Assembly (NCBI GenBank): GCA_051294375.1
Contig: CM119267.1
Location: 19,667,546 to 19,731,545 of the forward strand
DNA length: 64,000 bases
Reading direction: 5' to 3'
DNA from: Paraspadella gotoi
Lineage: Eukaryota; Chaetognatha
The notes beneath the pieces were generated by a model, which did not search any database, was not told the origin of the DNA, and saw only the letters and a list, made by a program, of their open reading frames with translations. Below, one piece after another: positions 23,367 to 33,467 of the stretch (positions are counted from its first letter, which is position 1; each line of letters begins with the position of its first letter). Position numbers and translations under genes: made by a program.

Positions 23367-26300
23367 CTAATCGAATGTTTGTTCAAAGTTAAGTACCCCT
23401 ACAGATCTCGGCGGAAAAGAAAATTCTTCGGAAGTGCTCACGTCTTGGGCGTTCGTTGTTTTGAAAAGGGTCAAGAATTTGTTAACGAGCCGAATCTCTG
23501 CAGCTTCTTCGTCGTCCTTTTGATCTTCTTCCTCTCCTCTCTTCAGCGACGTCTTCAAAACGCTGAGGTTTGTCTCGGCGTTGGCCATCGCCATCATCTT
23601 GTCGTTGATCTCGGCCCGATTGGCGTCGAGAACCGAGGCGCCGGAGATGCGTCGACCGTGCTGCCGGAAGGATGGCAGCAGAGCCGCGTCGTAGTGGGCG
23701 TCGAGGATTGCGCCGAGGGGCGACGACGCGATTGAAAGATCGTCGATGGTCAAAAGGTCGACGAGGTGAACTAACGTCATGCAGATTTGATCGATGAGAA
23801 CCTAGTGGGTAAGGTGGGCGAAAACGAGACTAAATGAGCATTAGGATGAAGAAATTAAATGAAAAGAAAGAAGAGAAAAATAAAATATACATGGTGACAA
23901 TTTTACAAGCGCCGGTAGAAATACGCTGTCATTTGCAAACCAGTGGTTATTTCATTGATTTTAAAAATTAGTTGAGGAGAAAATATTAAAATCATTTAGG
24001 TGTTCAAATTTTATATTGATCAGTTAAGATATGCCTTGACAATGAGTGGAGAAAGTTGGCTTGTAAAATCGGGTTTCATTTTCCAACTCAGTTTTTAAAT
24101 TCAATTTTTTTTCACTTTTAGCACTTTTTTAAACAAAGTATTTATTAAGATATTAAAAATATTAATATCTTTAGAAAGCCCTTAAAAATATGAAGAGAAT
24201 GATATACTTACGAAAGCTCTAACATAATAATTAAGCTGCCCGGTGTTGGTTCAATTAAGAGTGTCAAAAGTGAATTATCTAAAATTTTAAATCTTTTTTT
24301 AAAATATATGACCTGTTTAAATTATTATAACATAAAATATTATTATTTATATAAGTATCATAAAAGAGCCTGAGAAAAAAAAGATTTAAGATAGCCAATC
24401 ACAATTTGATAAAAATCTAAAATTTACCCTCCAACTATTTATTTTTAGAAAGATGACTCGTTTTTGAGTTTCCTAATTAAATTAAAGCTTGGCCGGTTAA
24501 ATTTTATATTATAGTATTTGTAAGTACGTCATTCTCTTTAGATTTGAAAGGGCTTTCAGAAGATATTAATATGAATATTATTTTATTTCNNNNNNNNNNC
24601 ACTTTTTTAAACAAATTATTTATTAAGATATTAAAAATATTAATATCTTCAGAAAGCCCTTAAAAATATGAAGAGAATATACTTACGAAAGCTCTAACAT
24701 AATAATTAAGCTGCCCGGTCTTGGTTCAATTAAGAGTGTCAAAAGTGAATTATCTAAAATTTTAAATTTTTTTAAAAAATATATGACCGGTTTAAATTAT
24801 TATAACATAAAATATTATTATTTATATAAGTATCATGAAAGAGCCTGAGAAAAAAAAGATTTAAGATAGCCAATCACAATTTGATAAAAATCTAAAATTT
24901 ACCCTCCAGCTATTTATTTTTGGAAAGATGACTCGTTTTTGAGTTTCTTAATTAAATTAAAGCTTGGCCGGTTAAATTTTATATTATAGTATTTGTAAGT
25001 ACGTCATTCTCTTTAGATTTGAAAGAGCTTTCAGAAGATATTAATATGAATATTATTTAATTTCAAATTTCTTCAGAAAACTTACTGAAAGTAAGATAAA
25101 AAAATTAAATCTAAAAAAGTGAGTTTAAAAATCAGAGACAATTTTCAAATCCATCTTCCAGCTATCATTGCTGAGGCATATCAATGTCAATTCTGATAAA
25201 ATTTGCATATATAAATAGTTTGGGTTTTTACTTTTAAATTCATATTTAACATGGGTTTGCAAATGACAGCTTTTTTTTACCGGCGCTTGTAAAATTGTCA
25301 CCATGTACAAAGCAAACAAAACCGACCACCAAAAAAATTTTACAGTATTTTTTGTATATTTCAATTTTCCAACAACACACCTCTCGATATTTGACTTCGG
25401 AAAAATCGGAGACGATCTCGGCGTTCTGCAGACCGACGAAAAGGCTTTCCCAAACGGTAGCAAACTCAGTAGCGCTCCCGTAAAACCGGCGCTCCTTGGG
25501 AACTCCGAGCGCCAAAGCGGCGTTTATTCGAACTTTGAAGTTCTTGCATTCCTTGACGGCAGTGCAAAGGGCGATGACCATGTCGCGGATCCACGAGGCT
25601 CCCAGCGCGTCCACCAATAAAGGTGCGTTGCGTAACATGTTGGCCAGCGCGTAGCAGGCGTTCCAGCGTACCTTGAGGGAGCGCCCAACAACAGTGAAAG
25701 AATTTTTAAAAAAAGATTTCTTAAGGACCATCAAAAAATAACTACTGAGGCGGTGTGAGATTACTTTCATCAATCCAGTAGCGATATTTTCTATGAGAGA
25801 GTAAACGGCCTTAGCAGAGGCATCCTTAAATGGAGTGACGGCATAAGTGGCTTCGGGAAGATACCGAAGAAGGTTGCCAACGGCCCGAACGGCATTAGCG
25901 CGAACTTTGTCGGTGTCGCCCGCAGCGGCTATGGCACTTAACAACAGCTTTAGCAAGAGACGGGCGTCCAATTCGTTAACGAAGGAAGCTCCAAGCGTCT
26001 CGCGGTTCACGAACCTGAAAGTCGGAAAATTCGTTTTGAATTACTAATTATTTTTACACGGATAATTTTGACGATTCTCACAGCGATTCGCTCAAATTTC
26101 CAAAGGCCCAGGCCGCCTTGATGCGAACCGCTTGCTGTCCCATCGCGTTGTTAGGATAAGAAGAAGAGGAGGAGTCGAGGCAGGCGACGACCGCATGTCC
26201 TACGTCGGAGATGAAGTTGACGTCCTCTCGAAGAGTAGGGTATTGAATATAAACGCCTAAATTTTTTTAATGCGGAACAAAATTTATTCTTTCTACCAAT

Positions 26301-28951
26301 TCCAGTTTCTCAACCTTTTGCCAAATATTACCCAGAGTCCTAATCGCTGCCGCACGGACCAAGGGATCCACTTCAGGCTGGGCCAGCCCCAGAGGAATAG
26401 TCATGCAGAGAACGACCTTGTCCCTGGGCAGCATCTGGAACACCTGGGGCCCCATAGTGGCGATGGCGTCACAGGCCGACGCTTGGATGAGCGCCTCGTT
26501 CATGTTCTGTAGCGCGGAGATGAGAGCGACGTCGCCAAGCATAGAGACCCATATGTCTTTGATCTCCGCCAGAGAGACACGCCTCATCGAAGGCTTTCTC
26601 TCCGTCTTTAAATCGCCGCAACCGCTGTTAGCCGTCTCCAGTTCCGTCAGAAGTGCCCGACCAAATTCCTCGAGGAGCTTGGCGCTGTGCAGCTGGACGG
26701 ATGTTTCCGCGTCGACGAGACCGGCCTTGATGATCGAGACGAGATCGGGAATGCCCACGCGCAGAACGGGCAAATGCGAACGAACCATATAGCCGAGCAG
26801 TTGCAAAGCTTCGATGCGGAGTGGAGCGACTCTGGATTCGTGATCGACGGCCGGTTTGACGATGTTGAAGCAGTGGCGTGCCAACCAAGAGACGGAGGGA
26901 GCGGCCGCGGGGGTCGGTTCGGAGGGGGACTCGACTGCTCCGTCTCTTCCGACCGGAGAATGTTCCGAGCTTTCCTTCTCCATCAAAACGCTGTGAACTT
27001 CATCGACGACGTTTTGCGCGCAAAGGACTGAACCCAGACACGTCAGCGACGCAATTTTCACGCCAACTTCTTTGTGGTTAACGAAGTGACGAACTTTCCG
27101 TACCACCTTAGTTAAAAGGCCTTCGGTCAATTTGTAATATGGAACGTTGACGACCAAAGAGGCGATGCATTTGAGTATTTGCGTCAAGGCAATGTGATTG
27201 GTTTCTGAAGCGAGCGCTTGTAGCAAGGCCCGGTGAAGCTCGTGAATTGTCCCCGACAACGTTTGAGACAAAGGCGTAAACGCGAGTTGAGGCGCGGCAT
27301 TGCTCGCGCTTCGACGTTTCGGGTTGTCATCAGCGATTGCTAGGTACTGCTTGGAGCCTTCGAGGAGGTAGCTGAGGACGGAGACGGCCGTTGCGCGAAC
27401 CTTTGTGGAGGGATCCTTCAAGATTGAGACTAAGAGATTAGACTCTAGAGCGGCGTTTCCCGCGGGCCCCGTGGGAAGCGCGTGGTCGGGCAAAAACGCC
27501 GACCAATATCCAAGAATCACTCGGCGATCCGTGCATTTTATGACCGAGTAGAGGGTGGCATGGCATTGCTGGCGAAGCGCGCTCGAGGCTCCACGAAGCT
27601 TACTCAACGTTCCTCCCTCCGTATCGGAAAACTCTGATTCCGAAGAAGTTAATTTGAATTGCCTATGAGCGAAAGCGGAAGAATTGGCATTGTAGTTAGG
27701 GTGCCGATAAATTGCACCTTCGCCGTAACCGGCCCCAGGGAAAAAATCCGGTGCATGCGGATTAAGTCCGCGTTTGACCAGCCGCTGGGACGATCCGTCG
27801 CTTGTTTCTATAGGAGAACATAACGCCTGCTCCGGTTTGAAATCCCCGGCGCCACTTTTTTCATCTCCGGTGGCCACAGCGTATTGACTTTTGTTGTTCT
27901 TCTTCCCACGACGCCGGTTTTTCTTGTTTGGCGACGGCGCCACCTTCCCGGGCAAAATTCCGATTTCTTTCATGGTAAGCGGCGCGTCGGGAATACTGAG
28001 CGGAGTCGGGAAGAGTCGCGACGAAAAGTTGAGCCCCGGCGGCGGAGAGTAAGAGCCGGAAATGCCGAAAAACATGAAAGACTTGAGTGAGGCCAAGAGA
28101 TGGCCGATAGTCTCGGCGTGGACCCCGTGATGCAGCAGCAGGCAATTCTCGAGACCGTTCACACAGGCCAACATGCGTTGGGCGAAAGCGATTGAGGCGT
28201 CGATAGCGCCGGAAGAGGATGAAGGTAGCGGTGAAGAGGAAGAGATGGGGGGCAAACTAATCGGAGTTAAAAGAAGGTTAAGGAAAAGATCGTAGCACCG
28301 AGCGGCGTGATCCACGCCGATCGACATCTCGTTGGCCACACGGGCTGAAGTTTTCATTAAGATGTTCCGAAGGCACTTTAAGGCGGCAAGGCGGATCGTC
28401 GCCGGCCGAGGTTCAAGGCACAGCGGCGGAAGAATACCCCCGACGTTTAGGGCCTGGACGTGTGCGAAATTGACTCGCGGCGCCTTGGAAGACCCGAGCA
28501 GAGAATCGCGAAGATCGGCAGTGAGTCGCGAACCATTTTCGAAAAGCAAGGCACCTAAGGCCGTCAGAATAAGCTCAACTGAGGGGGAAGTCTCGGAGGA
28601 ATAGTAGCGCGACAAGAGGCGGGTCAGAAAACCGACGAGAACGTTCAAGCCTCGATCGCTCAGTGTCAGATGGCTTTTCAGAGTCAACCTTTCGGTCAAT
28701 TGACAGGATTTTAAAAAGAGGCGTTCATGACATTCAAAGTCGAGACGTTCACAAAGATCGAAACAAGCAATCAATCCATCCTCGTTAGCGGCGTTGTTGG
28801 CTGGACCGGAAACGTCACTAGCAAGCAAAAGGTCCAAGCGCTGCTCGAAAAGAGCCGACCAATCGGATTCTTGGCGGCTCAAACATAACTTCGTTATAAA
28901 ATCTAAGTCATTTTGATAAGTCTGATGATTAGGGGCGAAAAAGTGGGCCAT
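23367..28951 (-). CDS. HEATR6: HEAT repeat-containing protein 6
   Basis: Exons 28951-26332, 26256-26082, 26014-25765, 25671-25381 and 23801-23367 give 1256 residues; human HEATR6 is about 1180. HEAT repeats run through the protein. Conserved stretches are the LVRAAAIRTLG/VYIQYPTL junction, RIKAAWAFGNLSESL, VRANAVRAVGNLLRYLP, KVRWNACYALANM, CKNFKVRINAALALGVP and the QICMTLVHLVDLL segment in the last exon. The molecular role is not well defined in the family. The 93-bp intron 25672-25764 is in frame with no stop; I remove it because the human protein joins MK directly to VRWN. The last intron (1579 bp) contains a hairpin MITE and a 10-N assembly gap. Confidence 0.93.
23890..25305. mobile_element. 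hairpin MITE (TA target) in the last HEATR6 intron
   Basis: Left end CATGGTGACAATTTTACAAG (from 23890) and the reverse-complement right end (to 25305) are flanked by TA (23888-23889 and 25306-25307). Terminal similarity extends over about 50 bp, and much of the interior is self-complementary. A second copy lies at 46405-47321. The length is inflated by a direct repeat on either side of an N gap (24122-24589 and 24600-25064); without it the element is about 940 bp, close to the other copy. No transposase is encoded. Confidence 0.8.
24590..24599. other. 10-base assembly gap
   Basis: Ten N bases lie between two near-identical ~470-bp segments inside the MITE. This looks like an unresolved contig join. 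Confidence 0.95.
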
Positions 28952-29165
28952 AATTTATTCACTGTTGGGTTTCATCATTTTCATTCTTAAGGAAAAAAAA
29001 TTTAATTTAAATTATTAATAAATAAGTATTCAGATCAGAATTATTTAATATTTGGCGATGCAACAAGATACAAAGAGAAATTAAAATTAAGATATTCTTG
29101 AAATAAAACTTTGATTTACAACTTCAGCTTACTTCGAAATTTGATGTTATTCTTTTTATTTCGAA
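28952..29165. promoter_or_regulatory. probable bidirectional promoter
   Basis: This 214-bp AT-rich stretch separates the start codons of HEATR6 (minus) and the EF-hand gene (plus), which are head-to-head. Both promoters must overlap it unless an upstream untranslated exon exists. I can define no specific motif. Confidence 0.45.
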
Positions 29166-30386
29166 ATGGATAACCTTTTCGGATCTAATTCAATTACTTT
29201 GAGCGTTCATCAAACCACATTGATAACCGACGTCCGATTGTGTCGAAAACTTTACGAAGTAAGGACTAAATAAATTGAAAGGTGTGCCACTTTTGATAAG
29301 AATTTATTGACTGGTAAATTCGGGTACTTTTTAAACACTATTTTTTTTATTAGAAAAAGAGGGATTAATTCGGTGAGTCATAAACTTGGCAGTCGTAACT
29401 AATTACATCTTTGTAGATCTTAATCAAATGACCCCTTTGAAGCGGCTTCAACGGACAGGGAAATCAACCACCAGAAAACGCTCTTTATATCTTTTATCAA
29501 AATTCTGCCTAGAGAGTCGCCACGCCTTATTTTATTCTTAGGAGTTGCTAGATCAGGCGAAGAGGCGAAAGTTCGCCACATCGGTGAGCATTCGTCGCAA
29601 AATGATCTCACTTGGATTCCAAATGACAAGAGAAGAACTCGAGAAGGTTTCTTAATACTTACGTCATGAAAGTTAAAATAAACTTAAAATCACAGCGATT
29701 CTCTACCTAAAGCTCGCCAAAGACATCCGCGTCCGGCAGGAAACGTCCAAATTAACGTGGAAGGATTTTGTTGACATCATCGAAAGGGCCGAGATCAACC
29801 AACACTTCGTCGTTCTCTTTCAAAAAGCGGACAAGGACGAAGATGGGTACGTCTTTGGCATTAGCGGTAGTCATGACTAGACATGTGAAGATGGATTTAA
29901 ATCTTATTCGCCAACAGACTGGTTACGGGCAACGAGCTGACAGTCGCCTTCGATGAGTTGTGCGACGAAGGCTCTTACTACATTGTCCCTAAGTTTCGAA
30001 TGTTGGCTAAATTGGTCCAAACGACCATCGGAAGCACGGTGATTTTAGTGTAATAATTTCATATAAGTGAAAAACATTTGTTTAATTTTATGAAACTATT
30101 TTTGAACAACAACAACAAGGTTGAGCCCACAATAATTTAATTTATTATTCCATTCGCTCTACTTCTACTCCCAAAACCCAAAACTCAGCAAGCGGACTTG
30201 ACCGAAGTGAAGGAATCCGCTGATGTATATCTCTTGATGATCGACGAAGTGACTAACCTCGAAGCGAACGAGACACGCCGCACGGGCGACGACGAAATCG
30301 ACGACGACGCAGTGCATTACAACAACGATCACGCCGAAGACGCGTGGTTTGCGGACAATGATCGTGACGGTTGCGTCGTCAGCTGA
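29166..30386 (+). CDS. small EF-hand protein, function unknown
   Basis: Five exons (29166-29258, 29542-29646, 29713-29846, 29918-30038, 30189-30386) close in phase for 216 residues. This is the only plus-strand gene in the cluster. The split sequence DKDEDG/LVTGNE is a complete EF-hand calcium loop (acidic residues at 1, 3, 5 and 12, glycine at 6, valine at 8). An upstream helix pair (ISLGFQMTREELEKL, LTWKDFVDIIERAE) looks like a degenerate, non-binding partner hand, as in calmodulin- and centrin-type proteins. The C-terminal 65 residues are acidic, rich in Asp, Glu and Asn, with no known domain. Its 3' end converges on the methyltransferase, with 59 bp between the stops. I do not recognise a named orthologue. 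Confidence 0.75.
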
Positions 30387-30445
30387 AATCAACTCGTTTC
30401 AAAGAAAACTTCTTGATCAATTTTCGTCTTATATTTAGTTGGTTT

Positions 30446-32894
30446 TTATGCATCGTCGCTTTGTTTCCTTTTTCTATAAAATACAACGAAGACGTCGAAA
30501 TTAACCTGAAGGTTCGACCCTTCTCCGTTCAAACGGGCGACTTCTGTCTTTAACTCTTCCAATAGTGAGACGTTGTCGGGATCTCTTTTCAGCAAGCGGC
30601 GATACCCGGACCAGGTGTCCACGTAGTTAAAAAAGTCGTCGAGAGGCCATTCATAGTTAAGGGTCAGTGCCTTTGCCTCGCGCCATGAGTCAAGGCCGAG
30701 CGCTAAGTCCGGGAGCTCCAAACCTTCGTAGCGTGTCTCCACATGACGTCTGTCCGCGGGCCAATCGAGTCGCCTGTAAAACCGATATAGCGTTGCGTTC
30801 AACGCATTAGTCTCATCGGAGACGTCGAATTTGTGACGGGAGCCGATAACAGGGGTGGAGTAGCCGAAAATGGCCGCCAAACCACCAGGAAAAAGAATTC
30901 TCCGACATTCCTTCAAGAAACCGGCCATGTCGAACCAATGTGCCGCCTGTATAGTATAAGAACAAAAAAAAATGTCCTTGGGGAAGGTATCGCTGTATGC
31001 CTATTGCCTAACCTGTCCGGCGATGACCAAATCTACGCTGGAATCCTCGACGTTGACTTTTTCGGCCACGCCGACCTCGAACCGCAGCTCCTCCGTCTCC
31101 GAAGAGATTTTTTTTATCGCTTCTGCGATTTGATTGGCTGAGGGATCGGTTGCCAAAGCTCGGCGAAAGTAAGTCAAAAAGGGTAAGGTGCTTTGCCCAC
31201 TACCGCATCCGAGATCGACCAGTTGATTCCATTTGCCGTCATACTTAAAAGCAAATATTCTTAGGCATTTTTTAAAATCTTATAGCCATCTTATGAAAGT
31301 TACAAAATTACTTATCTTGTTATCTTTATTTTTTAGATTTAAAATAACTTATTTATAATTTCATTTATTTGTTAAAATATTTTTGTGTTAAATATTTAAA
31401 TATAATATTATTTATGTTTGGGATGGGGACGTTTTCTGGAAATAGAGGGTGCATCTACACAACACAAGGTTAGATTACTTTCTGTTCCAGTTTTCTAATA
31501 GATATCGTACATCATTCCTGTCGGAAAATCATTAATGAAAAACTCATAATATCTATAAGGCCGAACAAAAAGGGGGAATGTATGGCAACGGAAGGATAGC
31601 CTGTGATACCCGGGGCGCGGGGTATCTCACCAACTGGCGTAGGGGCTGCGGACCCTCAGTGACCGCCTCCTGTCACTGGCATGTTTATACCGGCACCGTC
31701 ACATTTAAGCCAGAACCGGGATACCCAGGGATTGAACCCGGGACGCACGGATGGAATGAGATGATTTAGCCTGCTCAGCCATTGAGACGAGGCTGAGGAC
31801 GGACAGCAGTGAGGCAGCTTTAAGTCTTGCTGCCACAGGATCCCCCCACCAGACTTCTCCACAGGGGCCTCAATCCTGAGGAGATGTCTGAGAGAAGGTT
31901 TTGATCTCATTGCCATAGTGAGAGCGAGCGGGCGAGCGAGCGAGTCTGGAGCGTTACCAGAGAAGTAGGGCATAGGCGTGATATGCATACCCTAAGCGAC
32001 GTAAGCATGGGCGCACGGTGCGCAGCGGTTGCGTGTTCGAGAGTAGGGCTCACCACTTATGGCAACGGAAGGATAGCCTGTGATACCTGGGGCGCGGGGT
32101 ATCTCACCAACTGGCGTAGGGGCTGCGGACCCTCAGTGACCGCCTCCGTCACTGGCATGTTTATACCGGCACCGTCACATTTAAGCCAGAACCGGGATAC
32201 CCAGGGATTGAACCCGGGACGCACGGATGGAATGAGATGATTTAGCCTGCTCAGCCATTGAGACGAGGCTGAGGACGGACAGCAGTGATGCAGCTTTAAG
32301 TCTTGCTGCCACAAATGTATAATTTTTGGGGGGATTAATGTTGTGTAATAATCCTTTCTTTTTTGTTATGATGTAAATTAGGGATAAAGTTTGAAAGTTT
32401 CAAACTTTATCCCTAATCTACATCACAACAAAAAAAGAAAGGGATTAAGGTTATATGGTATGATTATTTTTATCTTAAGGATAAGACTACATGGTAGAAT
32501 TGTATGCTCTGATAGGGATACATACTGGGGAAATTTTTTAGGGGCAACTTTATATTTCGAATGTAATTTTAATTTTTATATATATATATATATATATATT
32601 TCTATATCGTTTTTTAAGTCAAATATAAAGGTCATCAGTCGGGAACCTATACCCTTCATGGATTTCGGCTCTTTAATCCCAATATCCAGGTATAGGCGAG
32701 CCATCACCAAATTATGTGATAATTATTTCCTTATCTTATTCCTGAATTTTTTAAATTGTTTTAGCCCTTACATCAGAAGGTCGTTTGTGACTCAAAGTTT
32801 CCATGATGTGCCGAACCAATTCCTTGGAGTAACTTGGGCGGTAAATTGCGTACGCGGCGGCATGCGACGCTTCTTCAAAAAACGACTTCGACAT
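30446..32894 (-). CDS. class I SAM methyltransferase, Crg1/TMT1-like
   Basis: Three exons (32894-32772, 31243-31013, 30946-30446) in phase 0 give 284 residues. FFEEASHAAAYAIYRPSYS opens the protein, followed by the SAM-binding motif LVDLGCGSGQST. Then come VAEKVNVEDSSVDLVIAGQAAHWFDM, FLKECRRILFPGGLAAIFGY and a C-terminal FVVFYRK strand. This matches the methyltransferase type 11 group that includes yeast trans-aconitate methyltransferase and Crg1; the substrate here is unknown. The first intron is 1528 bp, much longer than its neighbours, because two SINE copies and a long palindrome lie in it. Confidence 0.85.
31581..31837 (-). mobile_element. tRNA-derived SINE, copy A
   Basis: On the minus strand an A box (TGGCTGAGCAGG) and a B box (GGTTCAATCCC) lie about 35 bp apart, as in a Ser/Leu-type tRNA head. 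A non-tRNA body follows (tggcttaaatgtgacggtgcc...gccagtgacagg...gtcactgag). Copy B at 32058-32313 is nearly identical, so insertion or duplication was recent. It lies in the sense orientation of the host intron. Confidence 0.75.
32058..32313 (-). mobile_element. tRNA-derived SINE, copy B
   Basis: This is near-identical to 31581-31837, differing by a few substitutions and a short indel (cctcctgtcac against cctccgtcac). Between the copies (31838-32057) is a different sequence with a gagc/gcga simple repeat and a second tRNA-like stretch near 32010-32050. That arrangement could be one dimeric insertion or a segmental duplication. Confidence 0.75.
32347..32446. repeat. near-perfect palindrome
   Basis: Left arm 32347-32394 and right arm 32397-32446 are reverse complements with only a few mismatches. 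They meet at gtttgaaa/tttcaaac, so there is almost no loop. The transcript would form a ~48-bp hairpin in the first intron of the methyltransferase gene. Confidence 0.85.
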
Positions 32895-33467
32895 TTCCGT
32901 TTTTTTTTCTTCTTTATGTACTTCTATCTGTGATCATCTTGCGCGCTATTTATATTAACAGTTTCGACAACGTTAGAATCAAAGTGAACACCCAAGAAAA
33001 ATTTGGGGGTTGAACCCTATGTATTTAAAGTATGACACCGACACCGGCGATACCCTAAAGCGACACGTACAGATGAACCGGCTAATACACCTACAGTACC
33101 AGCATTTGGCCGATAAAATAAGTTTCAAAATAATATGAAAGACATTTTTAAAACGAATAAACTAGTAAAAATAGAGACAGTTTTGACAGCGGGGAAAACA
33201 TTAAAAAAAAAGCTAGATGATGTGATGCAAGTACTAAAAAAATATGCAACAAATTCATGGAAAGTTTACGTTTTTTTTTAGCATCGACAAAGTTTATCTT
33301 GATTAATTTCAGTAAGTTAGGAAATTCGAAGTTTGCTAGAACCGAGAAAGAAAAGCAAAACCCTATCCACTGCGAGAGTCCCGAAAAAGTCCACGCCCAA
33401 GATCTGCGTAAAGATCACAAAATGAAAATCAAACACAGGGCATTGAAATTTATTAAAATCAATATCG
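32895..33467. other. intergenic, nothing recognised
   Basis: Spacer between the ATP13A1 stop and the methyltransferase start. No conserved coding or RNA gene is seen. Confidence 0.5.

Noticed and set aside
29420-29629. 69-codon minus-strand frame
   Set aside because: It is antisense to an intron and exon of the EF-hand gene, whose plus-strand phases close properly.
32391-32933. 180-codon plus-strand frame
   Set aside because: It covers the palindrome, a TA repeat and the antisense of methyltransferase exon 1; there is no similarity of its own.
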